Assembly (NCBI GenBank): GCA_040511595.1
Contig: JBEVGU010000003.1
Coordinates: 1-14,273 of the forward strand
Source of the DNA: JAOUEA01 sp040511595
Lineage (GTDB): Bacteria; Actinomycetota; UBA4738; HRBIN12
Length of the DNA stretch: 14,273 nt
Direction: 5' to 3'
Below the pieces are notes generated by a model that saw only the letters and a list, made by a program, of their open reading frames with translations, did no database searches and was not told the origin of the DNA. Made by a program: the position numbers and the translations under genes. Numbering within the stretch: position 1 is the stretch's first letter; every line of letters begins with the position of its first letter. Of this stretch, positions 1-6,378 are shown piece by piece.

Positions 1-225
1 GCCTTCGTGCTGTCGTGGGGGAACTTCCTCGACCCGTTGATCTACCTCTACGACGAGCGGTGGTTCACGCTGCCGCTCGGCATGCGGTCGCTGGCGATCC
101 TGCCGGTGCCCGACCAGCCGCTGATGCTGGCCGCCGCCGTCTTCGCCTGCGCACCCGTGCTTCTCGCGTTCGCGATCGCACAGCGACGATCGCTCGCCGA
201 CCCGACCCGGAAGGTCACCCCATGA
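1..225 (+). CDS. Carbohydrate ABC transporter permease, MalG-like (5' end outside window)
   Basis: Inner-membrane permease subunit of a CUT1-type sugar importer; only the last 74 residues are present, and the reading frame is open from base 1. What is visible matches the MalG C-terminus: a W-G-N-F-x-x-P-L segment, then F-T-L-P-L-G, then a final hydrophobic helix (about residues 40-60) ending in a QRR motif. The EAA loop that contacts the ATPase would lie upstream and is not seen. The terminal GAVKG motif common in this family is absent; the protein ends in DPTRKVTP. The stop codon TGA overlaps the ATG of the solute-binding protein (ATGA), which implies translational coupling. The substrate cannot be deduced. 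Confidence 0.88.
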   Translation, partial: AFVLSWGNFLDPLIYLYDERWFTLPLGMRSLAILPVPDQPLMLAAAVFACAPVLLAFAIAQRRSLADPTRKVTP

Positions 226-1541
226 CGCGGTTCCGTTGGATCCTCGCAGTCGCGACCGTCGGGTGCGTGCTCTCTGCGTGCACGGCGGCGGGAGGCGAGG
301 AGCCGACCCCCGTTCCGGAGGAGGCCACCACGATCTCGGTCTGGGTGTCGGGGGACCCGGAGGAGACGCAGGCGTTCCTCGATGTGGCCGAGGGCTTCGA
401 GGCGTCGCAGGACGCCATCGACGTCGATCTGGTGCAGATCGCGGAACGCGACGACCTGATCGCGCGCCTGTCCACCGCGTTCGCCGGCGGCGAGCCACCC
501 GATCTGTTCCTGATGAACTTCCGCTACCTCGGGCAGTTCGAATCCAAAGGCGCGCTGGAGCCGCTGGCGCCCTACCTCGCCGAGTCCGATGCCTTCACCC
601 AGGAGGACTTCTACCCCGAAGCGATGTCGGCGTTCCAGTTCGGCGGTGAGCAGGTGTGCATGCCTCAGAACGTCTCCAGCCTCGTCCTGTACTACAACCG
701 CGACCTCTTCGAGCAGGCGGGGGTGCCGCTGCCTCCCGCGGAGGGCTGGAGCTGGAACGACATGGTCGCCGCGGCGACCGAGCTCACGCAGGACGCCGAC
801 GGCGACGGCGCCGTCGATGTGTACGGGCTCGGCGTCGACCCGGAGATCATCCGCGTGGCGCCGTTCGTCTGGTCCAACGGCGGCGAGGTCGTCGACGATC
901 CGGTCTCGCCGACGCGGTCCGCGATCGGCAGCCTCAGGGGGATCCAGGCGGTGCAGGCCTTCCTCGACCTGCGCGGAGTCGCGGGGGTGACACCGACCGA
1001 CGAGGAGGCGGAGTCCCAGAACTTCGAGGAACGGTTCCTGGACGGCACGCTCGCGATGATGATGGAGTCGCGCAAGGTGGTGCCGTCGTTCCGCACCATC
1101 ACCGGATTCGACTGGGACGTCGCGCAGCTGCCCGTGCACCGCCGGCCCGCGACGATCCTGCACTCCGACGCCTACTGCATGACCGCGGCGAGCGACCGCA
1201 AGGACGAGGCCTGGACGTTCCTCGAGTTCGCGCTCGGAGCCGATGGCCAAGGGATCGCTGCGGCCACCGGGCGGACCGTGCCGTCGCTGCGATCGGTCGC
1301 GGAGTCCGATGCGTTCCTCGACCCGTCGGCGCCGCCGGCGAACTCGCAGGTCTTCCTCGACAACATCCCCTTCATCCGAGCGGTGCCGAACGTCGAGACA
1401 TGGCCCGAGATCGAGGACGTCGTGAACGCGCTGCTCGAAGAGGCCTACTACGAGACGGGGGGACGCGGCGAGGCCGGCGAGCTCGTGGTCGCGATCCTCG
1501 ATCAGACGGCGCCGCTGTTCGAACGGGCGAACGTGGAGTGA
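222..1541 (+). CDS. Extracellular solute-binding lipoprotein of sugar ABC transporter (family 1)
   Basis: Substrate-capturing lipoprotein of the importer, 439 residues, anchored outside the membrane. The N-terminus has Arg residues, a hydrophobic stretch and the lipobox L-S-A-C, so Cys20 is the likely lipidated residue. Family 1 features are a TTISVWVSGDPEE start to the mature domain, a FAGGEPPDLFLMN segment, LVLYYNRDLFEQAGV, a DADGDGAVDVYGLG loop and a late EAWTFLEFALG helix. The start at 222 is supported by AAGG at 211-214 with a 7-base spacer and by the lipoprotein signal; the same frame is open further upstream, but that part lacks a signal. Two cysteines, 146 and 319, could form a disulfide (inference). 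Sugar or polyol uptake is likely, but the exact ligand is unknown. Confidence 0.93.
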   Translation: MTRFRWILAVATVGCVLSACTAAGGEEPTPVPEEATTISVWVSGDPEETQAFLDVAEGFEASQDAIDVDLVQIAERDDLIARLSTAFAGGEPPDLFLMNFRYLGQFESKGALEPLAPYLAESDAFTQEDFYPEAMSAFQFGGEQVCMPQNVSSLVLYYNRDLFEQAGVPLPPAEGWSWNDMVAAATELTQDADGDGAVDVYGLGVDPEIIRVAPFVWSNGGEVVDDPVSPTRSAIGSLRGIQAVQAFLDLRGVAGVTPTDEEAESQNFEERFLDGTLAMMMESRKVVPSFRTITGFDWDVAQLPVHRRPATILHSDAYCMTAASDRKDEAWTFLEFALGADGQGIAAATGRTVPSLRSVAESDAFLDPSAPPANSQVFLDNIPFIRAVPNVETWPEIEDVVNALLEEAYYETGGRGEAGELVVAILDQTAPLFERANVE

Positions 1542-2452
1542 GCGTGGCTCTCCGGGTCGACCGGCAGCGCGCTGGGCTGTGGCTCATGGTCGCGCCGTTC
1601 CTGGTCGGCGTCCTGGTGCTCGTCGTCGCCCCAGCGGCGATCACCGTGGTGATGTCGTTGTTCGAGTGGGACCTGCTGCGGCCGGCGCGCTTCCTCGGGC
1701 TCGACAACTTCCGCGAGCTCATCGGCGACGCCGCCTTCCGGGCGTCCTTGCGGAACTCGCTGCTGTACGTCGCGATCGCGGTCCCCCTGCGCGTGGCGAT
1801 CGCGCTCGGCCTCGCGCTGCTGATGCAGCGGCGCGAACGCGGGGCCGGCGTGGAACGCGCCGCGGTGTTCTTCCCCACGGTCGTGCCCGACGTGGCCTAC
1901 GCCCTGCTGTGGCTGTGGATCCTCAACCCGCTCTTCGGTCCGCTGAACCTGATGCTCGGCGCGCTCGGCTTGCCGACGCCGTCCTGGCTCTCGGTGCCGG
2001 CCTCGGCCCGATGGGGCGTGATCGTCATGGGCCTGTTCCTGATCGGGGAAGGGTTCCTGATCGCGCTCGCCGCCCGTCGAGCGGTGCCCGGCGAGCTCTA
2101 CGACATGGCCTCGGCGACCGGCGCCGGGCCGTGGGCGCGGTTCGTGCGCGTGACCCTGCCGCTGATGAGCCCGGCGCTGCTGCTGATGGCTATGCGCGAC
2201 ACGATCCTGAGCTTCCAGGCCACGTTCGTGCCCGCGTTGATCGTCACCGATGGCGGTCCGCCCCCCTACGGCACGACGTACCTGCCGCTGTTCGTGTACC
2301 GCAACGCCTTCGAGTACCTGCGCTACGGCTACGCCTCGGCGGCCACGGTGTTCATGTTCGTGCTGACGGCGTCGATCGTCTGGCTCCAGTACCGTGCGAT
2401 CGACCGCGTGCGTCGCGGCGGCATCTGGGCAGGCTCAGGGCTCGGCGCGTGA
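1538..2452 (+). CDS. Carbohydrate ABC transporter permease, MalF-like
   Basis: Second membrane permease of the importer, 304 residues. About six hydrophobic segments are visible, starting with GLWLMVAPFLVGVLVLVV. The EAA-type loop that docks the ATPase is clear: ELYDMASATGAGPWARF followed by VTLPLMSP. The chosen GTG at 1538 overlaps the upstream stop (GTGA), matching the coupling seen one gene earlier. A second GTG at 1544, two codons later, has GGAG (1535-1538) at a 5-base spacer and is an equally good start. The 3' end overlaps the converging methyltransferase by 18 bases. No ATPase gene follows, so the system must use an MsiK-like shared ATPase or one encoded upstream of the window (inference). 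Confidence 0.92.
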   Translation: MSVALRVDRQRAGLWLMVAPFLVGVLVLVVAPAAITVVMSLFEWDLLRPARFLGLDNFRELIGDAAFRASLRNSLLYVAIAVPLRVAIALGLALLMQRRERGAGVERAAVFFPTVVPDVAYALLWLWILNPLFGPLNLMLGALGLPTPSWLSVPASARWGVIVMGLFLIGEGFLIALAARRAVPGELYDMASATGAGPWARFVRVTLPLMSPALLLMAMRDTILSFQATFVPALIVTDGGPPPYGTTYLPLFVYRNAFEYLRYGYASAATVFMFVLTASIVWLQYRAIDRVRRGGIWAGSGLGA

Positions 2453-3559
2453 GCCGGACCCGAGCCGCCGCTCGCCGAGGGCACGGGCCGCTCGCATCCA
2501 CGAGGGCTCGGGCACGCCGGGCGTCGTGACCACGAACCAGCGGAAGCGCCCGAGCGCTGCCGGATCGACGAGCAGCGAGGCCCGGCTTCGTCCCCCCCAG
2601 GCCGACACGGCCCCTGCGCCCCGGCCGGTGCGGATCAGGTCCTGCTGCCGCTCCAGCTGGGTGTGCATCCACGTCTCGAACCCCAGCGCGGTCAACGCGT
2701 CGCGCTGGAAGACCGTCGCGAACGCCTGGAGCCCCCCCCCGCGCGCGACTTCGGCGAGCGCACCGAAGTCGACCCCCGCGGTGATATCGGTCGTGCCGGG
2801 CGCCTGGAGCACGTCCTCGACGAGGCGGTGCCCGGCGTAGCCGTGGGAGGGGCCGCCGCCGCCGCGCTCCCCGCCGTAGTCGATCGCGAGCACCGCCCGG
2901 GGTGGTCCGTCGCCCGTCGGATCGGGGAACGCCTCGGCGAGGAACCCGAGCGCTCCGGTGGGCAGCACCATCTCCTCGCCGGCGGACGAGGCCTGCCCGG
3001 GGAGCTCCAGGCCGACCGGGGGCGTCACGAGGACCTCGACGAACCGGTCCGCGTCGCGCCCGACGTGGATCTCGCGCACGCCCTCGGCCGCGGCCCGGAA
3101 CCTGCGGAACGGGAGGTTGTCGAGCACCTCGTGGGCGAGCATCACCGCCGGGAGGTCGGGCGGAGGCAGGGTGTCACGCACGTCGATGCCCTCGATGCCC
3201 GAGAGGGATGCCCTGGCGCCCGGGCTTCGCTCCACCGCGGTGACGCGCGGTGACAGGTCGTCGAGCCCGGGGAGCAACCCGCTCAGCAACGTGCCGTCGC
3301 CCGCCCCGACCTCGATCAGCTCGAACGGGCGAGGCCCGCCGAGCGCGTCGTGCAGGTCGCGGATCGCCTCAGCGAGCAGCTGGGCGAACACCGGGTGCAC
3401 ATGGGGGCTGGTCACGAAGTCGGCGTCCGGGCCGGGGCCGACGGGAGGACGGTCGTAGTAACCGCCGGGCGCGTACAGCGCCATCTCCATGAAGCGGTCG
3501 AATCGGATCGGCCCCTCGAGGCCGATCACCTCCGCGATCGCGTCGGCGACGGGATGCAT
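2435..3559 (-). CDS. MidA/NDUFAF7-family SAM-dependent methyltransferase
   Basis: Class I SAM-dependent methyltransferase of the MidA group (Methyltransf_28, COG1565), 374 residues. The mitochondrial member methylates an arginine of a complex I subunit; bacterial substrates are not established. Family marks in order are GPIRFDRFMEMALYAPGGYY (residues 16-35), DFVTSPHVHPVF (47-58), the SAM-binding ELIEVGAGDGTLL (80-92), HEVLDNLPFRRF (143-154), and PGTTDITAGVDF (254-265). All are well kept and length is normal. There is no Shine-Dalgarno before the ATG; a TACCCT hexamer 8 bases upstream suggests a leaderless transcript. A run of nine G residues encodes Gly274-276. The gene stands alone, divergent from the NUDIX gene, and its neighbours do not reveal its target. 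Confidence 0.9.
   Translation of the reverse strand: MHPVADAIAEVIGLEGPIRFDRFMEMALYAPGGYYDRPPVGPGPDADFVTSPHVHPVFAQLLAEAIRDLHDALGGPRPFELIEVGAGDGTLLSGLLPGLDDLSPRVTAVERSPGARASLSGIEGIDVRDTLPPPDLPAVMLAHEVLDNLPFRRFRAAAEGVREIHVGRDADRFVEVLVTPPVGLELPGQASSAGEEMVLPTGALGFLAEAFPDPTGDGPPRAVLAIDYGGERGGGGPSHGYAGHRLVEDVLQAPGTTDITAGVDFGALAEVARGGGLQAFATVFQRDALTALGFETWMHTQLERQQDLIRTGRGAGAVSAWGGRSRASLLVDPAALGRFRWFVVTTPGVPEPSWMRAARALGERRLGSGSRAEP
2732..2740 (+). repeat. Nine-base poly-C tract (poly-G in the methyltransferase)
   Basis: Nine consecutive C on the plus strand read GGG GGG GGG in the methyltransferase (Gly274-276). A seven-C run lies nearby at 2592-2598. The frame is intact as given. Such runs are prone to slippage in replication and to sequencing error. 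Confidence 0.8.
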
Positions 3560-3567
3560 CGACCGGC

Positions 3568-3573
3568 AGGGTA
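3568..3573 (-). promoter_or_regulatory. Candidate -10 box (TACCCT) of the methyltransferase
   Basis: TACCCT on the minus strand fits the actinobacterial TANNNT -10 pattern. It ends 8 bases before the ATG at 3559, so the transcript would begin at or next to the start codon. No Shine-Dalgarno is present there, which agrees with leaderless initiation. I see no convincing -35 hexamer. The whole divergent gap (3560-3597) is only 38 bases, so both promoters must overlap in it. Confidence 0.4.
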
Positions 3574-3583
3574 GTCGGCCTGG

Positions 3584-3589
3584 GAGAAT
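3584..3589 (+). promoter_or_regulatory. Weak candidate -10 box (GAGAAT) of the NUDIX operon
   Basis: GAGAAT matches TATAAT at four of six positions and ends 8 bases before the ATG at 3598, mirroring the spacing on the other strand. The overlapping GGGAG (3582-3586) could instead be a distant Shine-Dalgarno with an 11-base spacer. These two readings exclude each other. Confidence 0.25.
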
Positions 3590-3597
3590 CCTCGTCC

Positions 3598-4242
3598 ATG
3601 AGCGAGCCGATCCGCGAAGCTGCGTCGATCGTGGCCGTCCGCGAGGGCGACGACGGCCCCGAGGTGCTCGTGGTGGAACGGGGCGCCTCGAGCCGGTTCC
3701 TGCCGGGATACGTCGTGTTCCCGGGCGGGGCGGTCGATGCCGGCGACGCCGCGCTCGCCGGGCGCTGGTTCGGTGACGCCTTGCATGCGGCCCGCGCGGC
3801 CGCGATCCGCGAGCTCGTCGAGGAAGCCGGGCTCGCGCTCACCCGCGACGGGCTCGTCGATGCGGGCACGCCGGACTCCCTCGACCCGGTGCACGAGGCG
3901 CCTCCTGCGCCCGACCAGCTCCACGAGCTGGCTCGGTGGGTCGCGCCTGACGAGGTCCCGGTTCGATTCGACGCCCGCTACTTCACCGTCGCCGCGCCCC
4001 CGAAGCTCGAGCCGGCTCCCGACGGCGCCGAGGCCGCCCACGCCTGGTGGACCTCGCCGCGTGCCCTGCTCGCGGAATGGCAGGTGCACGCGCGCAAGCT
4101 CTATTGGCCGACGTACGCGACGATGCTTGAGCTCGCCGCGTGCGAATCCGCCGCCTCGCTCGCCGAGCTCACGTTCGAGACCCGCGAACCGGACGACGAC
4201 GAGGTCGTCCGGCTGCCGCGCTCGGTCTTCTGGGAGGACTGA
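3598..4242 (+). CDS. NUDIX hydrolase, NUDT19-like (extended Nudix box)
   Basis: Predicted metal-dependent hydrolase of a nucleoside-diphosphate-linked compound, 214 residues, cytoplasmic. The fold is marked by EVLVVERGASSRFLPGYVVFPGG (split here into residues 22-35 and 36-44) and by the catalytic REL-VEEAGL at residues 71-79, which fits REUxEExGU. The gap between the PGG (42-44) and the REUxEE part is about a dozen residues longer than in the standard 23-residue box, as in NUDT7/NUDT19-type proteins, some of which act on CoA derivatives; substrate remains inference. A C-terminal KLYWPTYATMLELA helix is also typical. The stop shares one base with the next start (TGATG), so it is coupled to the metallo-hydrolase. 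Confidence 0.9.
   Translation: MSEPIREAASIVAVREGDDGPEVLVVERGASSRFLPGYVVFPGGAVDAGDAALAGRWFGDALHAARAAAIRELVEEAGLALTRDGLVDAGTPDSLDPVHEAPPAPDQLHELARWVAPDEVPVRFDARYFTVAAPPKLEPAPDGAEAAHAWWTSPRALLAEWQVHARKLYWPTYATMLELAACESAASLAELTFETREPDDDEVVRLPRSVFWED
4233..4237 (+). promoter_or_regulatory. Ribosome binding site of the metallo-hydrolase
   Basis: GGAGG, inside the last codons of the NUDIX gene, sits 4 bases before the ATG at 4242. It fixes that start, although the frame is open further upstream. Confidence 0.7.
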
Positions 4243-5165
4243 TGCTGCGGGTCGTGCGCGTGCTGGCGCCCAACCCGAGCGCCTACACGCTCGAGGGCAC
4301 GAACACCTGGGTCGTGGGCGGCGAGACGACCGATCTCCACGATGCCGGCGTGCCCGCGCCACCCGCGGCTCCCACGATCGTGATCGACCCCGGCCCGGAG
4401 GATCCGGCGCATCTCGACGAGGTGGCCCGCGCCGCGGGTGCCCAGGTCGCCGCCGTGCTCGTGACGCACGATCACCCCGATCACGCACCGGGCGCCGCGA
4501 CGTTCGCCGAGCAGGTCCAGGCACCGCTGTACGCGTTCCGGCTGGCCGGCGCCGAGCATCTGCGCGACGGACAGATCGTGAGCGCCGGCGACCTGAGGGT
4601 CGTCGCCGTGCACACCCCGGGCCACACGAGCGACCACGTCGTGTTCCACGTGCCGGCAAAGGGGGCGCTGTTCGCCGGCGACGCCGTGCTCGGACGCGGC
4701 ACGAGCTTCATCGATCCACCCGACGGTGATCTCGGTCAGTACCTGCGCTCGCTCGGGCGGATGCAGGAGCTGGCCGCGCGCACGATCTATCCGGGGCACG
4801 GCCCGGTGGTGCTCGATGCCGCCGAGAAGCTGCGGGAGTACGTCGAACATCGGGCGCAGCGGGAGCAGCAGGTCGTCGACGCGCTCTCGAACGGCGCCCG
4901 CACGATCGAGGAGATGGTGTCGGAGATCTACGCGGCGTACCCACCCGAGCTGCATGAGCTGGCGGGCCGGTCGGTGCTCGCGCACCTGCTGAAGCTCTCG
5001 TCGGAGGGCCGAGCCGCGCAGCGAGGTCGCGGCGACGACGCGACGTGGGAAGCCACCGCCCCTCGCTCGTGTCAGCGGTGCGGCAAGCCCGTCGGCGGCC
5101 GGGCCCTCTATTGCGGCGCGTGCAGTTTGATCCTGCTCCAGGAGGGCAGTGCCGAGAGCCGGTGA
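4242..5165 (+). CDS. MBL-fold metallo-hydrolase, LACTB2-like, with C-terminal zinc ribbon
   Basis: Predicted dizinc hydrolase of the metallo-beta-lactamase superfamily, 307 residues, LACTB2/RNase Z-like branch. Metal ligands are visible as T-H-D-H-P-D-H (His76, His78, Asp80, His81), H-T-P-G-H (His128), G-D-A (Asp147) and P-G-H-G (His186). After the catalytic domain comes the winged-helix region typical of LACTB2-like proteins (about residues 220-258, TIEEMVSEIYAAYPPELHEL). Unusually, the protein ends in a zinc ribbon: Cys277, Cys280, Cys291 and Cys294 (CX2C-X10-CX2C). There is also a short insertion at residues 29-45. LACTB2 is an endoribonuclease, so RNA or a small thioester/lactone are possible substrates; neither is shown. 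The last 58 bases overlap the 3' end of the converging Crp-like gene. Confidence 0.9.
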   Translation: MLRVVRVLAPNPSAYTLEGTNTWVVGGETTDLHDAGVPAPPAAPTIVIDPGPEDPAHLDEVARAAGAQVAAVLVTHDHPDHAPGAATFAEQVQAPLYAFRLAGAEHLRDGQIVSAGDLRVVAVHTPGHTSDHVVFHVPAKGALFAGDAVLGRGTSFIDPPDGDLGQYLRSLGRMQELAARTIYPGHGPVVLDAAEKLREYVEHRAQREQQVVDALSNGARTIEEMVSEIYAAYPPELHELAGRSVLAHLLKLSSEGRAAQRGRGDDATWEATAPRSCQRCGKPVGGRALYCGACSLILLQEGSAESR

Positions 5166-5743
5166 CGCACGACGACGCGCCCTCGGTGCGGGACGTCGAC
5201 CCGCCCCTGCCGGATCAGCTCGCGCATCGCGCGGGTCACCGATTCCCTGGTCGTGCCGCAGAGGTCGGCGAGGTCCTCGTGCGTGAGCCGCAGTCCGATC
5301 GACACACCGTCGGGCACGGGGTGGCCGAACCGCGCCGCCAGCTGATGCAGGCGCACGAGCAGCCTCGTCGGAACGTCGAACCATGCCAGGTCGGCCGCGA
5401 GGCGCGCCGCTCGCTCGGCGCGCCGCACCAGCAGGGGCACCATCTCATCGGGCTCGACCTCGCGCAGCCGCCCCGGCCTGAGGGCCCGCACGGTGGCCTG
5501 GGCGAGCCGCGCGCCGTCGCCGGCGTCGATACCGTCACCGGGTCCGCCGAGACCATCGCCCGGCCCGAGCACATCGAGCACGAGCCGTCGCCCGTCGTGC
5601 CTGAGCACCTCGACCATGAACGCTCCGTGCGCCACCACGCGCATCTGTGGGCATGGCTCGCCTTGGCGGACCACCACGCTGCCGGCTCGGACGGCGGTCT
5701 CGAGGGGGAGCGGCTGCAGGCTGCGCAGCGGGCGTGCGACCAT
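5108..5743 (-). CDS. Crp/Fnr-family transcriptional regulator
   Basis: DNA-binding regulator, 211 residues from this start. The N-terminal part is a cyclic-nucleotide-binding-type beta barrel (GSVVVRQGEP at 21-30, LDVLGPGD at 56-63). The C-terminal part is a clear Crp winged helix: LTHEDLADLCGTTRESVTRA (153-172) then MRELIRQGRV (173-182). The phosphate-binding FGE motif is replaced by GLGGPGD (64-70), so the nucleotide-contacting Glu is missing; Arg79 may be the retained Arg. The effector may therefore differ or be absent (inference). I chose the ATG at 5743 because AAGGAG lies 9 bases before it; ATGs at 5806 and 5848 are in frame but lack a Shine-Dalgarno. A tail of about 16 residues follows the wing and is antisense to the metallo-hydrolase zinc ribbon. 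Confidence 0.88.
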   Translation of the reverse strand: MVARPLRSLQPLPLETAVRAGSVVVRQGEPCPQMRVVAHGAFMVEVLRHDGRRLVLDVLGPGDGLGGPGDGIDAGDGARLAQATVRALRPGRLREVEPDEMVPLLVRRAERAARLAADLAWFDVPTRLLVRLHQLAARFGHPVPDGVSIGLRLTHEDLADLCGTTRESVTRAMRELIRQGRVDVPHRGRVVVRHRLSALPSWSRIKLHAPQ

Positions 5744-5752
5744 GGGCACCAG

Positions 5753-5758
5753 CTCCTT
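5753..5758 (-). promoter_or_regulatory. Ribosome binding site of the Crp-like gene
   Basis: AAGGAG on the minus strand, 9 bases upstream of the ATG at 5743. It is the only good Shine-Dalgarno among the three possible in-frame ATGs and so favours the shortest protein. Confidence 0.55.
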
Positions 5759-5792
5759 CGGGGGAGGAGCGCCCCGCGTCTCGGGGAGCCGA

Positions 5793-5798
5793 ACCGTA
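5793..5798 (-). promoter_or_regulatory. Candidate -10 box (TACGGT) of the Crp-like gene
   Basis: TACGGT on the minus strand fits TANNNT and would give a leader of about 40 bases carrying the AAGGAG site before the ATG at 5743. No -35 match is evident. If the protein really began at 5806 or 5848, this site would be inside the coding region and meaningless. Confidence 0.3.
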
Positions 5799-5870
5799 CG
5801 CCGCATCACCGACACGCCCGGCGATCTGTCCGGGTCGCACGGAAGCATGCATCGCCGTCCCGCGAGCGAC

Positions 5871-5876
5871 TAGGCT
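5871..5876 (+). promoter_or_regulatory. Candidate -10 box (TAGGCT) of the cyclic-nucleotide-binding gene
   Basis: TAGGCT fits TANNNT and lies about 54 bases before the GTG at 5930, leaving a leader of roughly 45-50 bases that contains the strong Shine-Dalgarno. No clear -35 hexamer is seen 17-18 bases upstream. I looked for a TGTGA-N6-TCACA type Crp site in 5744-5929 and found none convincing. Confidence 0.4.
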
Positions 5877-5917
5877 TGCCGGCGAACCGCCGAGGACGAT
5901 CCGGCTCACACGGCTCC

Positions 5918-5924
5918 AAGGAGG
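5918..5924 (+). promoter_or_regulatory. Strong Shine-Dalgarno (AAGGAGG)
   Basis: Near-perfect anti-16S match, 5 bases before a GTG codon at 5930. It sets the start of the cyclic-nucleotide-binding protein even though the same frame is open for almost 900 bases upstream. Confidence 0.85.
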
Positions 5925-5929
5925 AACAC

Positions 5930-6358
5930 GTGGCCAAGCCGAAGCAGAAGCTCGAGCCCGTGCTGGCAGCTGTCCCGTTGTTCGAGGGGCTCTCGAGGCG
6001 TCATCTGAAGAAGGTGGCCGCCCTCGCCGAGCTGGCCAACTTCATGGAGGGCGCGTCGATCGTGAAGGAGGGGGAGTCCGGCGACAGCTTCTACGTGGCG
6101 CTCGTCGGCCAAGCCAAGGTCGTCGTGAAGGGCAGGACGGTGCACCGCGTGCTCCCCGGCGATCACTTCGGCGAGATCTCACTGCTCGACGGCGGAGAGC
6201 GGAGCGCGACCGTCACGGCCGAGACGCCGATGACCCTGCTCATGATCCAGCGGAAGAACTTCCTGAAGGAGCTCGAGCACGACCCTGAGGTCGCGATCTC
6301 GCTGCTCGAGAGCCTGGCACGCACGATCCGCCGGGTCGACCAATCCCTGGCGCGCTGA
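5930..6358 (+). CDS. Stand-alone cyclic-nucleotide-binding domain protein
   Basis: A 142-residue protein made of a single cNMP-binding domain with no helix-turn-helix, transmembrane segment or catalytic domain. Typical elements are VPLFEGLSRRHLKKVA (residues 15-30), IVKEGESGDSFYVALVGQAKV (split as 44-53 and 54-63), and a phosphate-binding cassette F-G-E-I at 80-83 with Arg91 in ERSATV. Glu82 and Arg91 are the residues that normally hold the ribose and phosphate, so cAMP or cGMP binding is plausible. It probably acts by binding another protein, but no partner is shown. Start is GTG with a very good Shine-Dalgarno. It is divergent from the Crp-like gene and followed after 20 bases by the unknown gene, probably in one transcript. 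Confidence 0.9.
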   Translation: MAKPKQKLEPVLAAVPLFEGLSRRHLKKVAALAELANFMEGASIVKEGESGDSFYVALVGQAKVVVKGRTVHRVLPGDHFGEISLLDGGERSATVTAETPMTLLMIQRKNFLKELEHDPEVAISLLESLARTIRRVDQSLAR

Positions 6359-6378
6359 GCGCCGGCGCCCCGCGCGCG

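Noticed and set aside
48..1250. A 400-codon open frame on the minus strand opposite the solute-binding protein
   Set aside because: Same kind of antisense artefact: Arg/His/Val-rich, no domain, and fully covered by a clear lipoprotein gene.
656..1537. Possible N-terminal extension of the MalF-like permease
   Set aside because: The upstream part is the binding-protein gene in another frame and is Arg-rich; the membrane domain begins right after the GTG pair at 1538/1544.
3526..4659. A 377-codon minus-strand frame across the NUDIX and metallo-hydrolase genes
   Set aside because: Arg/Gly-rich antisense translation with no motif, covering two well-supported plus-strand genes.
5045..5929. Possible N-terminal extension of the cyclic-nucleotide-binding protein
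   Set aside because: The frame is open upstream but runs antisense through the Crp-like gene with no family features. AAGGAGG directly before the GTG at 5930 sets the true start.
5744..5929. Search for a Crp operator in the divergent gap
   Set aside because: No TGTGA-N6-TCACA-like site was convincing by eye; ATGCAT at 5847-5852 is a short palindrome expected by chance.
6359..6368. Perfect 10-base palindrome GCGCCGGCGC between two genes
   Set aside because: With no loop it cannot form a useful hairpin, there is no following T run, and such GC palindromes are common at this base composition.
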